From positions 2,232,001 to 2,296,000 of the forward strand of contig NZ_CP060490.1 in assembly GCF_014334055.1 (NCBI RefSeq): a stretch of 64,000 bases of DNA, written 5' to 3'. The translations under genes and the position numbers were made by a program. Of this stretch, positions 8,631-17,115 are shown piece after piece (position 1 is the first letter of the stretch; the number at the start of each line of letters is the position of its first letter). The DNA comes from Oscillibacter hominis. GTDB lineage: Bacteria > Bacillota > Clostridia > Oscillospirales > Oscillospiraceae. Below the pieces are notes generated by a model. The model saw nothing but the letters and a program-made list of their open reading frames with translations. It was not told the origin of the DNA and searched no databases.

Positions 8631-9892
8631 TTGCCATTATTCTGTTTGCCCTGTTGTTTTTACTGATTACGCTTGGTGTCCCCGTTGGCTTTGCCTTGGG
8701 CGGCGCCACCATCGCCGCCATGGCCCTGTTTACCAATTTGGACTTATCCATGGTGGCTGCCTACGCTGTCTCGGGTATTGATTCCCTTCCGATGATGGCC
8801 ATTCCGTTTTTCATCCTGTCCGGCGTTATCATGAGTGTGGGCGGCCTGGCCCGGCGCCTGGTGGACGTGGCCGCGTCCCTGGTGGGCTGGATGGTGGGTG
8901 GACTGGGAGCCGTGGTCTCCCTGGCCTCCATGTTTTTCGGCGCCATCTCCGGCTCTTCCATGGCCACTGTGTCCTGCATCGGCAGCATCATGGTCCCCCA
9001 GATGCAGGAAAAGGGCTACGACCTGGGCTACAGCGCGGTCTTCACCGCCTGCGCCGGCACCATAGGAGCGGTGATCCCGCCCAGCATCCCCCTCGTTGTC
9101 TACGGCGTATGCACCGGCACCTCCGTGGGCGATCTCTTTGTGGGCGGAATTCTGCCCGGTATCCTCATCGGCATCGGTCTCATCATCTCAAATTTTCTTG
9201 TCTGTAAGAAAAAAGGCTATAAAGGTGAGGAGCGCAAGTCTCTGCGCCAAATTCTCAAGGCGGTTTGGGAAGCCAAGTGGGCCCTCTTTGCCCCGGTCAT
9301 TATCTTAGGCGGCATCTACAGCGGCATCTTCACCCCCACCGAGGCCTCCGTGGTGGCCGTGGTCTACTCCGCCGTGGTGGCCCTGTTGATCTATCGGGAG
9401 ATCACCCTCAAGGACCTCTATCAGGCCATTGTCCGCACGGCTGTCACCAACGGTGTGACCACCTTCCTGCTGGGCCTGTCCACCGGCTTTGCGGCCCTGC
9501 TGTCCTTTGAGCAGGTCACGACCGCGCTGACCGCCGCCATCACCTCCTTTACGGACAACAAATACATCTTTTTGCTGCTGGTCAATATTGTCCTGCTGCT
9601 GGTTGGCTGTGTCATCGACAATATTCCTGCTACCACCATTCTGGCGCCTATGCTGCTGCCGGCCATGATGGCGTTCGGCGTGGATCCGGTCACTTTCGGT
9701 GTGTTCATGACCATCAACCTGCTGATCGGCCTGGTCACCCCGCCCTACGGCTGCTCTTTGTTCGTGGCCTCTGCGGTGTGCGGCGTAAAGATGGGAGAAA
9801 TGCTCAAACACATCGCGGTTCCCCTGATTACGCTGATTATCTGCTTACTGCTGACTACATATGTCCCCTGGCTGACCATCTGGTTCAAATAA
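8627..9892 (+). CDS. dctM: TRAP transporter large permease DctM (system 2)
   Basis: 421-aa polytopic membrane protein and transport-conducting subunit. Family motifs are PPSIPLVVYG, GGIYSGIFTPTEAS and TPPYGCSLFVASA. It is clearly related to the system 1 DctM but diverged, so it is a separate transporter rather than a recent copy. It starts within the dctQ stop (ATGA overlap), giving coupled translation. The binding protein gene follows after 57 bases. Confidence 0.95.
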   Translation: MIAIILFALLFLLITLGVPVGFALGGATIAAMALFTNLDLSMVAAYAVSGIDSLPMMAIPFFILSGVIMSVGGLARRLVDVAASLVGWMVGGLGAVVSLASMFFGAISGSSMATVSCIGSIMVPQMQEKGYDLGYSAVFTACAGTIGAVIPPSIPLVVYGVCTGTSVGDLFVGGILPGILIGIGLIISNFLVCKKKGYKGEERKSLRQILKAVWEAKWALFAPVIILGGIYSGIFTPTEASVVAVVYSAVVALLIYREITLKDLYQAIVRTAVTNGVTTFLLGLSTGFAALLSFEQVTTALTAAITSFTDNKYIFLLLVNIVLLLVGCVIDNIPATTILAPMLLPAMMAFGVDPVTFGVFMTINLLIGLVTPPYGCSLFVASAVCGVKMGEMLKHIAVPLITLIICLLLTTYVPWLTIWFK

Positions 9893-9949
9893 GTCAAGCC
9901 TGTCAACGTTCACAGCCGTCTTGAACGGTAAATATGAGGAGGATTACTT

Positions 9950-11008
9950 ATGAAAAAGGTATTGGCATTCGTTCTGTCCCTTTGCATGCTTCTCCCCCTG
10001 GTTGCCTGCGGCAACAACGGCTCCGGCAACAGCGGCTCCGGCACCGCCGGCAACAACGGTGATGATATCACCGCCGAACATCCCATCACCATGGTAGTGG
10101 CGCACGATGAAGTGTTGGACAGCCCTCAGCAGAGGGCTATGGAGGCCTTCAAGGAATACGTGGAAGCGGAATCCGGCGGCCGTATTGTTGTGGAGCTTCA
10201 CGCCAACGGTGAGTTGGGCGATGCAGCCACCATGGCCAATATGATCGGCATGGGCAGCGTCCAGGCCTCCAGCTTCTGCAGTGATATCCTGGCCACCTAC
10301 AATGACAAGCTCTCCTTCCTGTGCCTGCCCTTCCTTTTTGATGATTACGAGCAGGCTGTAGATCTGGTATGGAACCCCGACGGAGAATTGCACAAGCTTT
10401 ATCAGGAAGAGGCCAATAAGGCTGGGTATTATATTTTAGGCTTCCAGTATGACGGCCAGCGTGGATTCTCCAACAACGTTCGCGAGGTGCTGACCGCAGA
10501 AGACATGAAGGGTTTGAAAGTTCGTGTCATGCAGAGCGATATTTCCGTTGCTACATTCACCGCTTTGGGCTGCAATGTCACCCCCATGTCCTTCTCCGAG
10601 GTCTACACAGCCCTGCAGCAGAACGTGGTGGAGGGCCAGGACAACCCCGCCAGCTTGACCCTTGCCAACAAGTTCAACGAAGTTCAGAAATATTACAGCA
10701 CCATCGGCCATAACATGAACGTCTCCATTTTTGTCACCAACAAAGACTGGCTGGAATCCCTGCCTGATGACCTGCGGGAAATCGTTCTCTATGCCGGTGA
10801 GGAATTCGGCGGCAAGCAGAAACGTGAAGAGACCCGCGCCTTGGAGGAAGCCGATCTGAAGGAGATCGACGAATCCGGCTGCAAGGTTACCCGCATCGAA
10901 GATAAGAGTTCCTTCATTGAGGCCACCCAGAGCGTGTACGACCAGTTCAGAGGCATCTACGGCGATGAGTTCATGGATACCGTCCTCAAGGCCGTGGGCA
11001 AGGCGTAA
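9950..11008 (+). CDS. dctP: TRAP transporter solute-binding lipoprotein DctP (system 2)
   Basis: 352-aa lipoprotein with signal peptide MKKVLAFVLSLC and lipobox LVAC, then an Asn/Gly/Ser linker. The DctP core shows GLKVRVMQSD, with the ligand-contacting Arg, and VEGQDNPASL. The gene order here is permeases first and binding protein last, the reverse of systems 1 and 3. It has its own AGGAGG site and ends in a strong terminator at 11038-11076. The co-transcribed ureohydrolase suggests a guanidino or related carboxylate ligand, which is inference. Confidence 0.93.
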   Translation: MKKVLAFVLSLCMLLPLVACGNNGSGNSGSGTAGNNGDDITAEHPITMVVAHDEVLDSPQQRAMEAFKEYVEAESGGRIVVELHANGELGDAATMANMIGMGSVQASSFCSDILATYNDKLSFLCLPFLFDDYEQAVDLVWNPDGELHKLYQEEANKAGYYILGFQYDGQRGFSNNVREVLTAEDMKGLKVRVMQSDISVATFTALGCNVTPMSFSEVYTALQQNVVEGQDNPASLTLANKFNEVQKYYSTIGHNMNVSIFVTNKDWLESLPDDLREIVLYAGEEFGGKQKREETRALEEADLKEIDESGCKVTRIEDKSSFIEATQSVYDQFRGIYGDEFMDTVLKAVGKA

Positions 11009-11037
11009 GCAGACTGCTTACAGCGCAAAAGAAATGA

Positions 11038-11076
11038 AAAGAGAGCTCCTGCCAGAAGGCAGGAGCTCTCTTTTTT
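11038..11076 (+). terminator. Rho-independent terminator after dctP (system 2)
   Basis: The arms AGAGAGCTCCTGCC and GGCAGGAGCTCTCT are followed by a T6 run. The A-rich left flank lets it also work for the converging AcoX-kinase operon that ends at 11087. Confidence 0.85.
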
Positions 11077-11086
11077 ATGCGTTCCG

Positions 11087-12208
11087 TCACCGGCAGGGCA
11101 GGGACAGGAAATATCCGTAGCCGCACAGGACGCTGTAAAATCCCTGCAGGGACTTGTTGACCTCCGGGTCGCCGCAGTCGATGTGCAGTGTATGGTTTTG
11201 AATGGAGAGGATCTTGGACTCCGGGGAGATCACCATGATCCGCTCCTTCCCCACCGCCCGAAGGACCCGGGCGCTGAACTGGTGGTTGCCCCGGCCGAAC
11301 AGGAAGCCCTGGCCGCCGATGGGAGAAACAATGATGCGCATCGTGCCGTCTTTGGCATACTGCCAAAGCTGCTCCTCCGTCACGTCCCTGGCGATCAGCT
11401 TACCGTCCCCGATTACATCCACGCCCAGGAGCTCATAGGGAATCCCCAGCCGCTGGGAGATGCACTTGGCGGAAGAGCCGGAGCCGATGGCATAGGTGAC
11501 GCCGGGTTCCAGATGCTCCTGCAGATAACCGGCGATAGCCGCCATCTGATCCGCCTCCGTGGAGAATCCGCTCTGCTTCATGGACTGGAGCTGCTCAGGC
11601 TGATCGGGCACCAGCATGGCGCCGTACAGCGTGGCGCTGACGTGGCCGGTGCGGTAGGCGTCCTCGTCCAGGTCTACCACCTCCCGGCGGCTGGAGCTCA
11701 TGGGAATCCCGCGGGCCAGCGTGGCGGCCACCGTTCCGGCGGCCTCCGGGTTCAGGGCAAACACCGCGGACTGAATTTTCACGCCGGCGGGAATGCCCAA
11801 CACGCTCACCCGCTCGCCCACAGCCTCGCAGATGTTGCGGGCCGTCCCGTCGCCGCCGGCGAACAGGAGGAGCTCCACGCCCTGGTCGGCAATGGCCCGG
11901 GCGGCCGCCATGGTGTCGGAGGGAGAGGTCTCCTCTCCCTCCGCACAGTAGACCACCCGGAAGGGAATGCCTAACTTCTCGCAAAGGCTCTGCCCCATGT
12001 CACCGGAAGCCGTCAGTACCTGGACGTTCTCCCGGAAGGGCAGCAGCATGTTCAGCGCCCGCTCCGCCTTGATTCCGGACTCGGGCCGGGCGCCCCGGGC
12101 CCGGGCGGCGGATAGCGTTGCGGCACCGTCGGTGCCCTTCAGCGCCACCTTGCCGCCCATGCCCGCAATGGGGTTGACGATCAGGCCAAAGGTCTTAAGC
12201 GAGGCCAT
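11087..12208 (-). CDS. ATP-NAD/AcoX-type kinase family protein
   Basis: About 373 aa, matching the family of AcoX-like proteins with an NAD-kinase fold. N-terminal GLIVNPIAGMGG and LKGTDG are the family signature, and GGDGTARN near residue 100 is the nucleotide-binding GGDGT motif of NAD/diacylglycerol kinases. The start is the ATG at 12208, overlapping the gcvPB-like stop by 14 bases. The function of AcoX proteins is not settled; they occur next to acetoin and amino-acid catabolic genes. As last gene of the SDR-AEC-GcvPA-GcvPB operon it may phosphorylate a cofactor or pathway intermediate. Confidence 0.8.
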   Translation of the reverse strand: MASLKTFGLIVNPIAGMGGKVALKGTDGAATLSAARARGARPESGIKAERALNMLLPFRENVQVLTASGDMGQSLCEKLGIPFRVVYCAEGEETSPSDTMAAARAIADQGVELLLFAGGDGTARNICEAVGERVSVLGIPAGVKIQSAVFALNPEAAGTVAATLARGIPMSSSRREVVDLDEDAYRTGHVSATLYGAMLVPDQPEQLQSMKQSGFSTEADQMAAIAGYLQEHLEPGVTYAIGSGSSAKCISQRLGIPYELLGVDVIGDGKLIARDVTEEQLWQYAKDGTMRIIVSPIGGQGFLFGRGNHQFSARVLRAVGKERIMVISPESKILSIQNHTLHIDCGDPEVNKSLQGFYSVLCGYGYFLSLPCR

Positions 12209-13754
12209 TTTGCTTCTTATAAGCACGCCAGGTCACCGCCAGCTCGGAGACGTCGGTGATGTGGTCGCACTCCAGCTTGGAGATGGGGCCGTTGTAGGGC
12301 GCGCCCAACACCACCTCGGGAGTGGAGTAAGCCTCGTCGCTGATCTTCTTCAGGGCGCTCACATACTCGTCGATGTCCGCCTTGGAGTAGGACTCGGTGG
12401 GCTCGGGGGTGTAGGGCTCGGGAACGATCAGAGGATGGTGGCTGGGGAAGAAGCGCTGGAAGCCGAAGTCCAGCAGGTGCCGGTTCACATCCTCGGCACC
12501 CACACCGGTGTCCTTGAGCAGCTTTTCAAAGCTGTAGCGGACCTGCTCCAGGCGGTTGGGGGCCTCCTCGGCCCAGGACATGGAAATGCCCTTAACCTCG
12601 TTCAGGACGCGCTTCATCATGTAGTTGTTGTTCAAAATAGCGGTCTCTGCCACGGTCTCCAGACCGTCGCGGCCCAGGCTCATGACCCAGGCATAGGCGC
12701 GCATCACAGCGGCCAGGGAGCCCTGGAACTGACGGATTTTGCCCACGGAGGCGGGGCCGTCATAATCGGTGTAATAGCGCTTGCCGTCAAAGCGGACACG
12801 GGGACGGGGCAGGTACTTCTCCAGCTCCTCGGTGACGCACTGGGCGCCGCAGCCGGGGCCCATGCAGCCGTGGGGGGAGGAGAATGCCTTATGCAGGTTG
12901 AAATGGCACATATCGGCACCCAGTTCCTTGGCGCGGACCAGGCCAAAAAGGCCGTTGTAGTCGGCCATGTCGCAGATGGCCAGGCCGCCCGCCTCATGAA
13001 CCACGTCCACGAACTCACGGACAATGGGGTTGAAGACGCCGGTGTCCTCGGGGTTGGTGATGAAGATGCCGGCGGTCTTCTCGCTGACCACGGCCTTCAG
13101 GTTTTCCAGGCTGGGATAGCCATTCTCGTTGGGGAAGAGGCTGATGACCTCAAAGCCCTTGGTGGCGGGAGCCGCGGAGTCCAGGGGGTGGGAGAGGATG
13201 GTGGTGATGATCTGGGTGCGCTGCTCCGCCTCGCCCTTTTCCTCAAAGTACTTCTTCAGCACGGCCGCGTTGGAGTAGATGCCCTGTCCGCCGCCGCCGG
13301 GCTGGAAGGACACGGCGTCCAGGCCGGAAATCTCCTTCATGATCTGCTCAAAGTCATAGATGATCTTCAGGATGCCCTGAGCGGTATCGTCGTCCTGATA
13401 GGGGTGCATCTCCGTGAACTTGGGGGAGCGGACGAACTGCTCGTTGATCTTGGGGCTGTATTTCATGGTGCAGGTGCCAAGGCCGATGTCGATGTTGATG
13501 TCCTGGCCAATGGTCTCCTGGGAAAGACGCAGGTAGTGGCGCAGCACCTGGGGCTGGGCCAGCTCCGGCAGGGCGGGCTTCTCCTTGCGCTTGAGGTTCT
13601 TGGGCAGCAGGGTCTCCACCTTTCCGGTGACGCCCTTGACCTGCTCGGATACGTCGGGCACCAGCAGGCTGCGGCTGCCCGGTACGCTTTGTTCAAAAAT
13701 CAGGGACTCATCCCACTGGGCTTCGTGGAAGTTCCGCAGTTTCGTATCAGACAC
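12195..13754 (-). CDS. GcvPB-like PLP decarboxylase subunit, divergent active site
   Basis: 519 aa, clearly homologous to subunit 2 of glycine decarboxylase (P-protein): TMKYSPKINEQ near residue 96, NLHKAFSSPHG with the PLP lysine at 289, and a PEPTES segment near the C terminus. Two canonical active-site loops differ. The usual QPAAGAHGE reads QPGGGGQGI near 151, losing the histidine that stacks on PLP. The usual HGGGGPG reads HGCMGPG at 295-301. It is also about 30 residues longer than typical GcvPB. With no gcvT or gcvH nearby, a substrate other than glycine, or a decarboxylation not coupled to H-protein, is plausible. Confidence 0.85.
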   Translation of the reverse strand: MSDTKLRNFHEAQWDESLIFEQSVPGSRSLLVPDVSEQVKGVTGKVETLLPKNLKRKEKPALPELAQPQVLRHYLRLSQETIGQDINIDIGLGTCTMKYSPKINEQFVRSPKFTEMHPYQDDDTAQGILKIIYDFEQIMKEISGLDAVSFQPGGGGQGIYSNAAVLKKYFEEKGEAEQRTQIITTILSHPLDSAAPATKGFEVISLFPNENGYPSLENLKAVVSEKTAGIFITNPEDTGVFNPIVREFVDVVHEAGGLAICDMADYNGLFGLVRAKELGADMCHFNLHKAFSSPHGCMGPGCGAQCVTEELEKYLPRPRVRFDGKRYYTDYDGPASVGKIRQFQGSLAAVMRAYAWVMSLGRDGLETVAETAILNNNYMMKRVLNEVKGISMSWAEEAPNRLEQVRYSFEKLLKDTGVGAEDVNRHLLDFGFQRFFPSHHPLIVPEPYTPEPTESYSKADIDEYVSALKKISDEAYSTPEVVLGAPYNGPISKLECDHITDVSELAVTWRAYKKQNGLA

Positions 13755-13767
13755 GTTCGTTCCCTCC

Positions 13768-15138
13768 TTACAGAATGTTCTTCAGTGCATCAACCAGAGC
13801 GTCAATGTCGGAGAGCTCGGTCTTCTCAGTGACGCAGACCAGCATGGACTGGCCCTGCTCCGGCATCTGGCCGCTCAGGTCGTAACCGCCGAAGATGCCC
13901 TTGGCCAGCAGCGCCTTGTTGATCTCGGCCACGGTCTTGCCCGCAGCGTCGAAGTTCAGCACAAACTCCATGAAGCTGTGGCTGGCGCTGTAGGGCAGCT
14001 TGACGCCGGGCAGTGCGGAGAGCTTCTTCTGGGCGTAGTTGCTCTTGTAGAGGATGTTTTCACCCAGCTCACGCATGCCGTCGGGGCCCATGACGGCAAG
14101 ATACGTGGCCGCGGTCACTGCCCACAAGCCCACGCAGGTGCCCAGGTACTCGATGGCCTTTTCACGGACATAGTAGCTGGTGCGCTCAGGCAGGGCGCGG
14201 GCATAGCCGAACTGACCCTTGGAGTTCTTGAAGATGTTGTAGAGGTGATGGGGATAGTTCATCACGTACTTCTCTTCCTGGCGGGTGGCCAGGTAGCCGC
14301 CCAGGCCGCCGCCGTAGCTCATGTGGATGCCAAGGGGCTGAATCTCGCCGCAGGCGATGTCCGCGCCGTAGTCGGCGGGGGGCTGGACAATGCCCAGGAT
14401 GGAGGGGTCGGCGTAGACAATGTACTCCGCGCCCACGCTGTGGCAGAGCTTGCCGATCTCCTCGCCCTGCTCTTCAAAGAAGCCCAAAAACGCGGGGTTC
14501 TGGATGAAAACGCAGGCCACATCGTCTGTGAGCTTGCTCTTGAGGTCCTCCAGGTCCAGCTGGCCGTTGGGGCAGCTGGCCACGCCCACCAGGTTCATGC
14601 CCTCGCAGTAGCACTTGAGCTGGGAGAGCAGGCTGGGGTTCATGGCCGCGGGCACCAGAGCGGTGGACCGGCCGTTGATGCGGCGGGACATCATGATTGC
14701 CGTGGACGCGGCCTGGCCGCCGTCGTAGGTGGGGAAGCTGACCACGTCCATATCCAGCAGCTCGCCCATCATGCTGGTGAACTCAAAGAAGGTCTGGAGC
14801 TTGCCGTGGTCGGCATAGGTGTCGCCACTGTAGGCGGTGAGGAACTCACTGCGGCCGTTGATCTCGTCGCACACAGCGGGCACATAGTGGTTGTAGCAGC
14901 CGGCACCCAAGAAGCTGATGTTCTCGTCGCAGGTGCTGTCCTTGGCCAGGATGCCGTCCATGTGCCGTTTCAGGTCCATTTCGGACGTAAAGGCCTTGGG
15001 CAGGTCCAGGGGCCGTTTCATGCGCACCTCGTCGGGGATGAAAGAGTAAATCTCCTCAACAGACTTGGCGCCGATGAAATCCAGCATTTCCTTGCGGACA
15101 GCCTCGTTGCTGTTGGGGATGTAAGGATATTGCGTCAT
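13768..15138 (-). CDS. GcvPA-like PLP decarboxylase subunit, divergent
   Basis: 456 aa, homologous to subunit 1 of the two-subunit P-protein: YIPNSNEAVRKEML start, RPLDLP, FLGAGCYNHYVPAV, and a GGYDLSG segment at the C-terminal end. The conserved TAYTPYQPEISQGTLQ loop of true GcvPA is replaced by TAYSGDTYADHGKLQ, and the SMYDGATA motif by PTYDGGQAAS. These loops line the active site in known P-proteins, so the change matches the altered GcvPB partner, 13 bases downstream. The two presumably form an alpha2beta2 enzyme. Its operon partners are a permease and an SDR. Confidence 0.85.
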   Translation of the reverse strand: MTQYPYIPNSNEAVRKEMLDFIGAKSVEEIYSFIPDEVRMKRPLDLPKAFTSEMDLKRHMDGILAKDSTCDENISFLGAGCYNHYVPAVCDEINGRSEFLTAYSGDTYADHGKLQTFFEFTSMMGELLDMDVVSFPTYDGGQAASTAIMMSRRINGRSTALVPAAMNPSLLSQLKCYCEGMNLVGVASCPNGQLDLEDLKSKLTDDVACVFIQNPAFLGFFEEQGEEIGKLCHSVGAEYIVYADPSILGIVQPPADYGADIACGEIQPLGIHMSYGGGLGGYLATRQEEKYVMNYPHHLYNIFKNSKGQFGYARALPERTSYYVREKAIEYLGTCVGLWAVTAATYLAVMGPDGMRELGENILYKSNYAQKKLSALPGVKLPYSASHSFMEFVLNFDAAGKTVAEINKALLAKGIFGGYDLSGQMPEQGQSMLVCVTEKTELSDIDALVDALKNIL

Positions 15139-15185
15139 TTCGTTCGCCTCCTATGTAACATTCGCGGCATTGCCGCCAGTTGAAC

Positions 15186-16106
15186 TTAATGCAGGAATAA
15201 AATCGCCAGAATGGGCAGTGACAGTGCGGAAAGAAGGGTAGAGACAAAGATGCTCCTGCTGATAAAGCCGCTGTCCCGCTTCATCTGCAGCGCCAGCATC
15301 AGCACCATGGACCCGGCCGGCATGGCGTTGCTTAAAACCGCCAGGTCGCCGAAGTAGGCGTTTACCTGAAGCAGGCGGCAGAGGAAAAAGGTGATGGCCG
15401 GCAGGATCAGCAGCTTTGCCCCGCAGTACACGTAGGACCAAGGGTCGGTGATGGACTGGAGGAAGGGATACATGGCCAGCGAGGAGCCCAGGATGATCAT
15501 GGAGAGCGGTGTGGTCATGCTGCCCACCATATAGAGCATGTCGCTGACAATGGGCGGCGCGTCAAAGCTCACAAGGTACAGCACCACCGCCAGAAGGGTC
15601 ATCACAAATCCCGGCGTCATCAGGTCTTTCAGGCGGAACTTCCGTTTTTCCCCGGTGTCCGGGGACAGCGTGCTGACGGCATAGGTGTTGTAGAAGAAGT
15701 AGTAGGCAAAGTTCAGCAGCGTCATCTGGAAGAAGGCCGCGTCCCCATACAGGGACTGGGCCAGGGGCGCGCCGATGAACCCTGTGTTGCCGAACACCAT
15801 CAGGCACTCGAACTCCCGCCGCTTTTCCGGTGGGACCCGCAGCAGCCACCCTGCGGCCTTGCCGAAAAGGATCATGGCGATGTACATGCCGAAGCCCGCT
15901 CCCAACAGGGCCAGTGCCTCCAGCCTGTCCCCGGGCTGACCCATCATGGAGCACAGCAGCATCATGGGATAAACCGCTGTAACCACCATGGCGGAGAGCT
16001 TCCGGTTGACATGGTCATCCAGGATTTTTGCCTTTGCCAGCACAAATCCCAGGGCCATCATGCCGTAGAGCTGAATCAGCGTCCGGGCCAGCAGTCCGAC
16101 GTCCAC
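15186..16106 (-). CDS. AEC family transporter (auxin efflux carrier-type permease)
   Basis: 306 aa with about ten hydrophobic segments and the family pattern of two related halves; NTGFIGAPL near residue 110 and NAMPAGSMVL near 265 are typical of AEC permeases. Relatives carry malate, malonate and other carboxylates. The stop-to-start gap to the upstream SDR is 3 bases and GcvPA follows after 47 bases, so it is in the same operon and may import or export the substrate or product of the decarboxylase pair. Confidence 0.9.
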   Translation of the reverse strand: MDVGLLARTLIQLYGMMALGFVLAKAKILDDHVNRKLSAMVVTAVYPMMLLCSMMGQPGDRLEALALLGAGFGMYIAMILFGKAAGWLLRVPPEKRREFECLMVFGNTGFIGAPLAQSLYGDAAFFQMTLLNFAYYFFYNTYAVSTLSPDTGEKRKFRLKDLMTPGFVMTLLAVVLYLVSFDAPPIVSDMLYMVGSMTTPLSMIILGSSLAMYPFLQSITDPWSYVYCGAKLLILPAITFFLCRLLQVNAYFGDLAVLSNAMPAGSMVLMLALQMKRDSGFISRSIFVSTLLSALSLPILAILFLH

Positions 16107-16109
16107 CTC

Positions 16110-16904
16110 TTATGCGTGGAGGATGTCGAAGGTCTCGGGCAGCGTGCTGCCGCCGTCGATGATCACTTCAGTGCCGGTGATGTACTTGGCGTCGTCAGAG
16201 GCCAGGAAGGCCACCAGGTCGCCGATCTCCTCAATGTTGCAAAGGCGCTTGAGGGGGATGAAGGACGCCATGTCCCGCAGAGCGCTCTCGGGATCCTCGG
16301 GGCGGCTGTCAGCGGCAACCTGCTCCACCTTGGGGGTGCGGACCCAGCCGGGGAGCACCGCGTTGACGGTGATGCCATGGGGACCGGCCTCATAGGCCAG
16401 AGCGCGGGTCAGGGCGGAAACGGCGCCCTTGGTCATGGAGTAAGTCGTCTGACCCTCGTCAACCACTTTTGTACCGGTGACGGAGGAGGTGTTGATGATG
16501 CGGCCGTAGCCCGCCTTCATCATATAGGGATACACGGCCTTGGCCATGTTCCACACGCCATAGATGTTGACGCCGAAAATAAAATTAAGGGTCTTGACAT
16601 CCATGTCCTCGAACTTGACGCGGCGGTTGACGCCGGCGTTGTTGTGCAGGATATCGACCTTGCCGTACTGGGCGACGATATCGTCCACAACCTTCTGCAC
16701 ATCCTCCAGCTTGCTGACGTCCACCCGGCGGCTGTCGGCCTTCAGGCCCATCTTCCGGATTTCCTCCGCGGCATCTGCCACGGACTCCGCGAAGTCCACC
16801 AGGATGACAGTGGCGCCGTGTTTGGCCAGCACCTTGGCGCTGCCGTTGCCGATGCCCTGGGCAGCGCCGGTTACAATTGCGATTTTTCCATCCAGTTTAC
16901 CCAT
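16110..16904 (-). CDS. UcpA-like SDR family oxidoreductase
   Basis: 264-aa classical SDR with cofactor motif TGAAQGIG at 12-19, NNAG near 88, catalytic YSMTK near 153 and C-terminal IDGGSTLPET. The NRPEDPES-like RPEDPES stretch and GGSTLPET ending resemble E. coli UcpA, whose substrate is not firmly known. Asp in ILVDF after the second strand suggests NAD rather than NADP. It is the first gene of the AEC-GcvPA-GcvPB-kinase operon, behind the MocR-type promoter at 16979-17037, and probably oxidises or reduces a hydroxy/keto intermediate of that pathway. Confidence 0.9.
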   Translation of the reverse strand: MGKLDGKIAIVTGAAQGIGNGSAKVLAKHGATVILVDFAESVADAAEEIRKMGLKADSRRVDVSKLEDVQKVVDDIVAQYGKVDILHNNAGVNRRVKFEDMDVKTLNFIFGVNIYGVWNMAKAVYPYMMKAGYGRIINTSSVTGTKVVDEGQTTYSMTKGAVSALTRALAYEAGPHGITVNAVLPGWVRTPKVEQVAADSRPEDPESALRDMASFIPLKRLCNIEEIGDLVAFLASDDAKYITGTEVIIDGGSTLPETFDILHA

Positions 16905-16978
16905 TTTATCTTTTCTCCTTCAAAAGCCCTCCCGGTTCCGGGCAGGGCAGAATTGACTCCGATCTAACGGATGCCCTT

Positions 16979-17037
16979 ATTATATCGACATTGATTTCAT
17001 TTGTAACCAACCAAGCATCTGGAATTCAAACAACCAA
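16979..17037 (-). promoter_or_regulatory. MocR-type operator/promoter of the SDR-AEC-GcvP-like operon
   Basis: Read leftward: TTGGTTG (17037-17031), 16 bases, TTGGTTG (17014-17008), 23 bases, consensus -10 TATAAT (16984-16979). The nominal -35 is GTTACA and overlaps the edge of the second box. Spacing is identical to the two elements at 6651-6709 and 6769-6827. The MocR gene lies just upstream but is transcribed from its own promoter, which lacks these boxes. Confidence 0.75.
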
Positions 17038-17070
17038 ATATTAGGTGGTTTTTTCCTTTCTTCGTTTATA

Positions 17071-17112
17071 AAAGGGGAGGGAACAGATTGAATCTGTTCC
17101 CTCCCCTTTTTC
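17071..17112 (-). terminator. Terminator of the MocR gene
   Basis: An 18-bp stem (AAAGGGGAGGGAACAGAT with its complement) and a short loop lie just past the MocR stop, with A and T tracts on the two sides. It separates the regulator from the SDR operon promoter. Confidence 0.85.
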
Positions 17113-17115
17113 TAT

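Noticed and set aside
16905..17070. Glycine riboswitch ahead of the GcvP-like operon
   Set aside because: The leader is short, with the -10 about 75 bases before the first start codon, and shows no tandem aptamer; the operon starts with an SDR, not a gcv gene.
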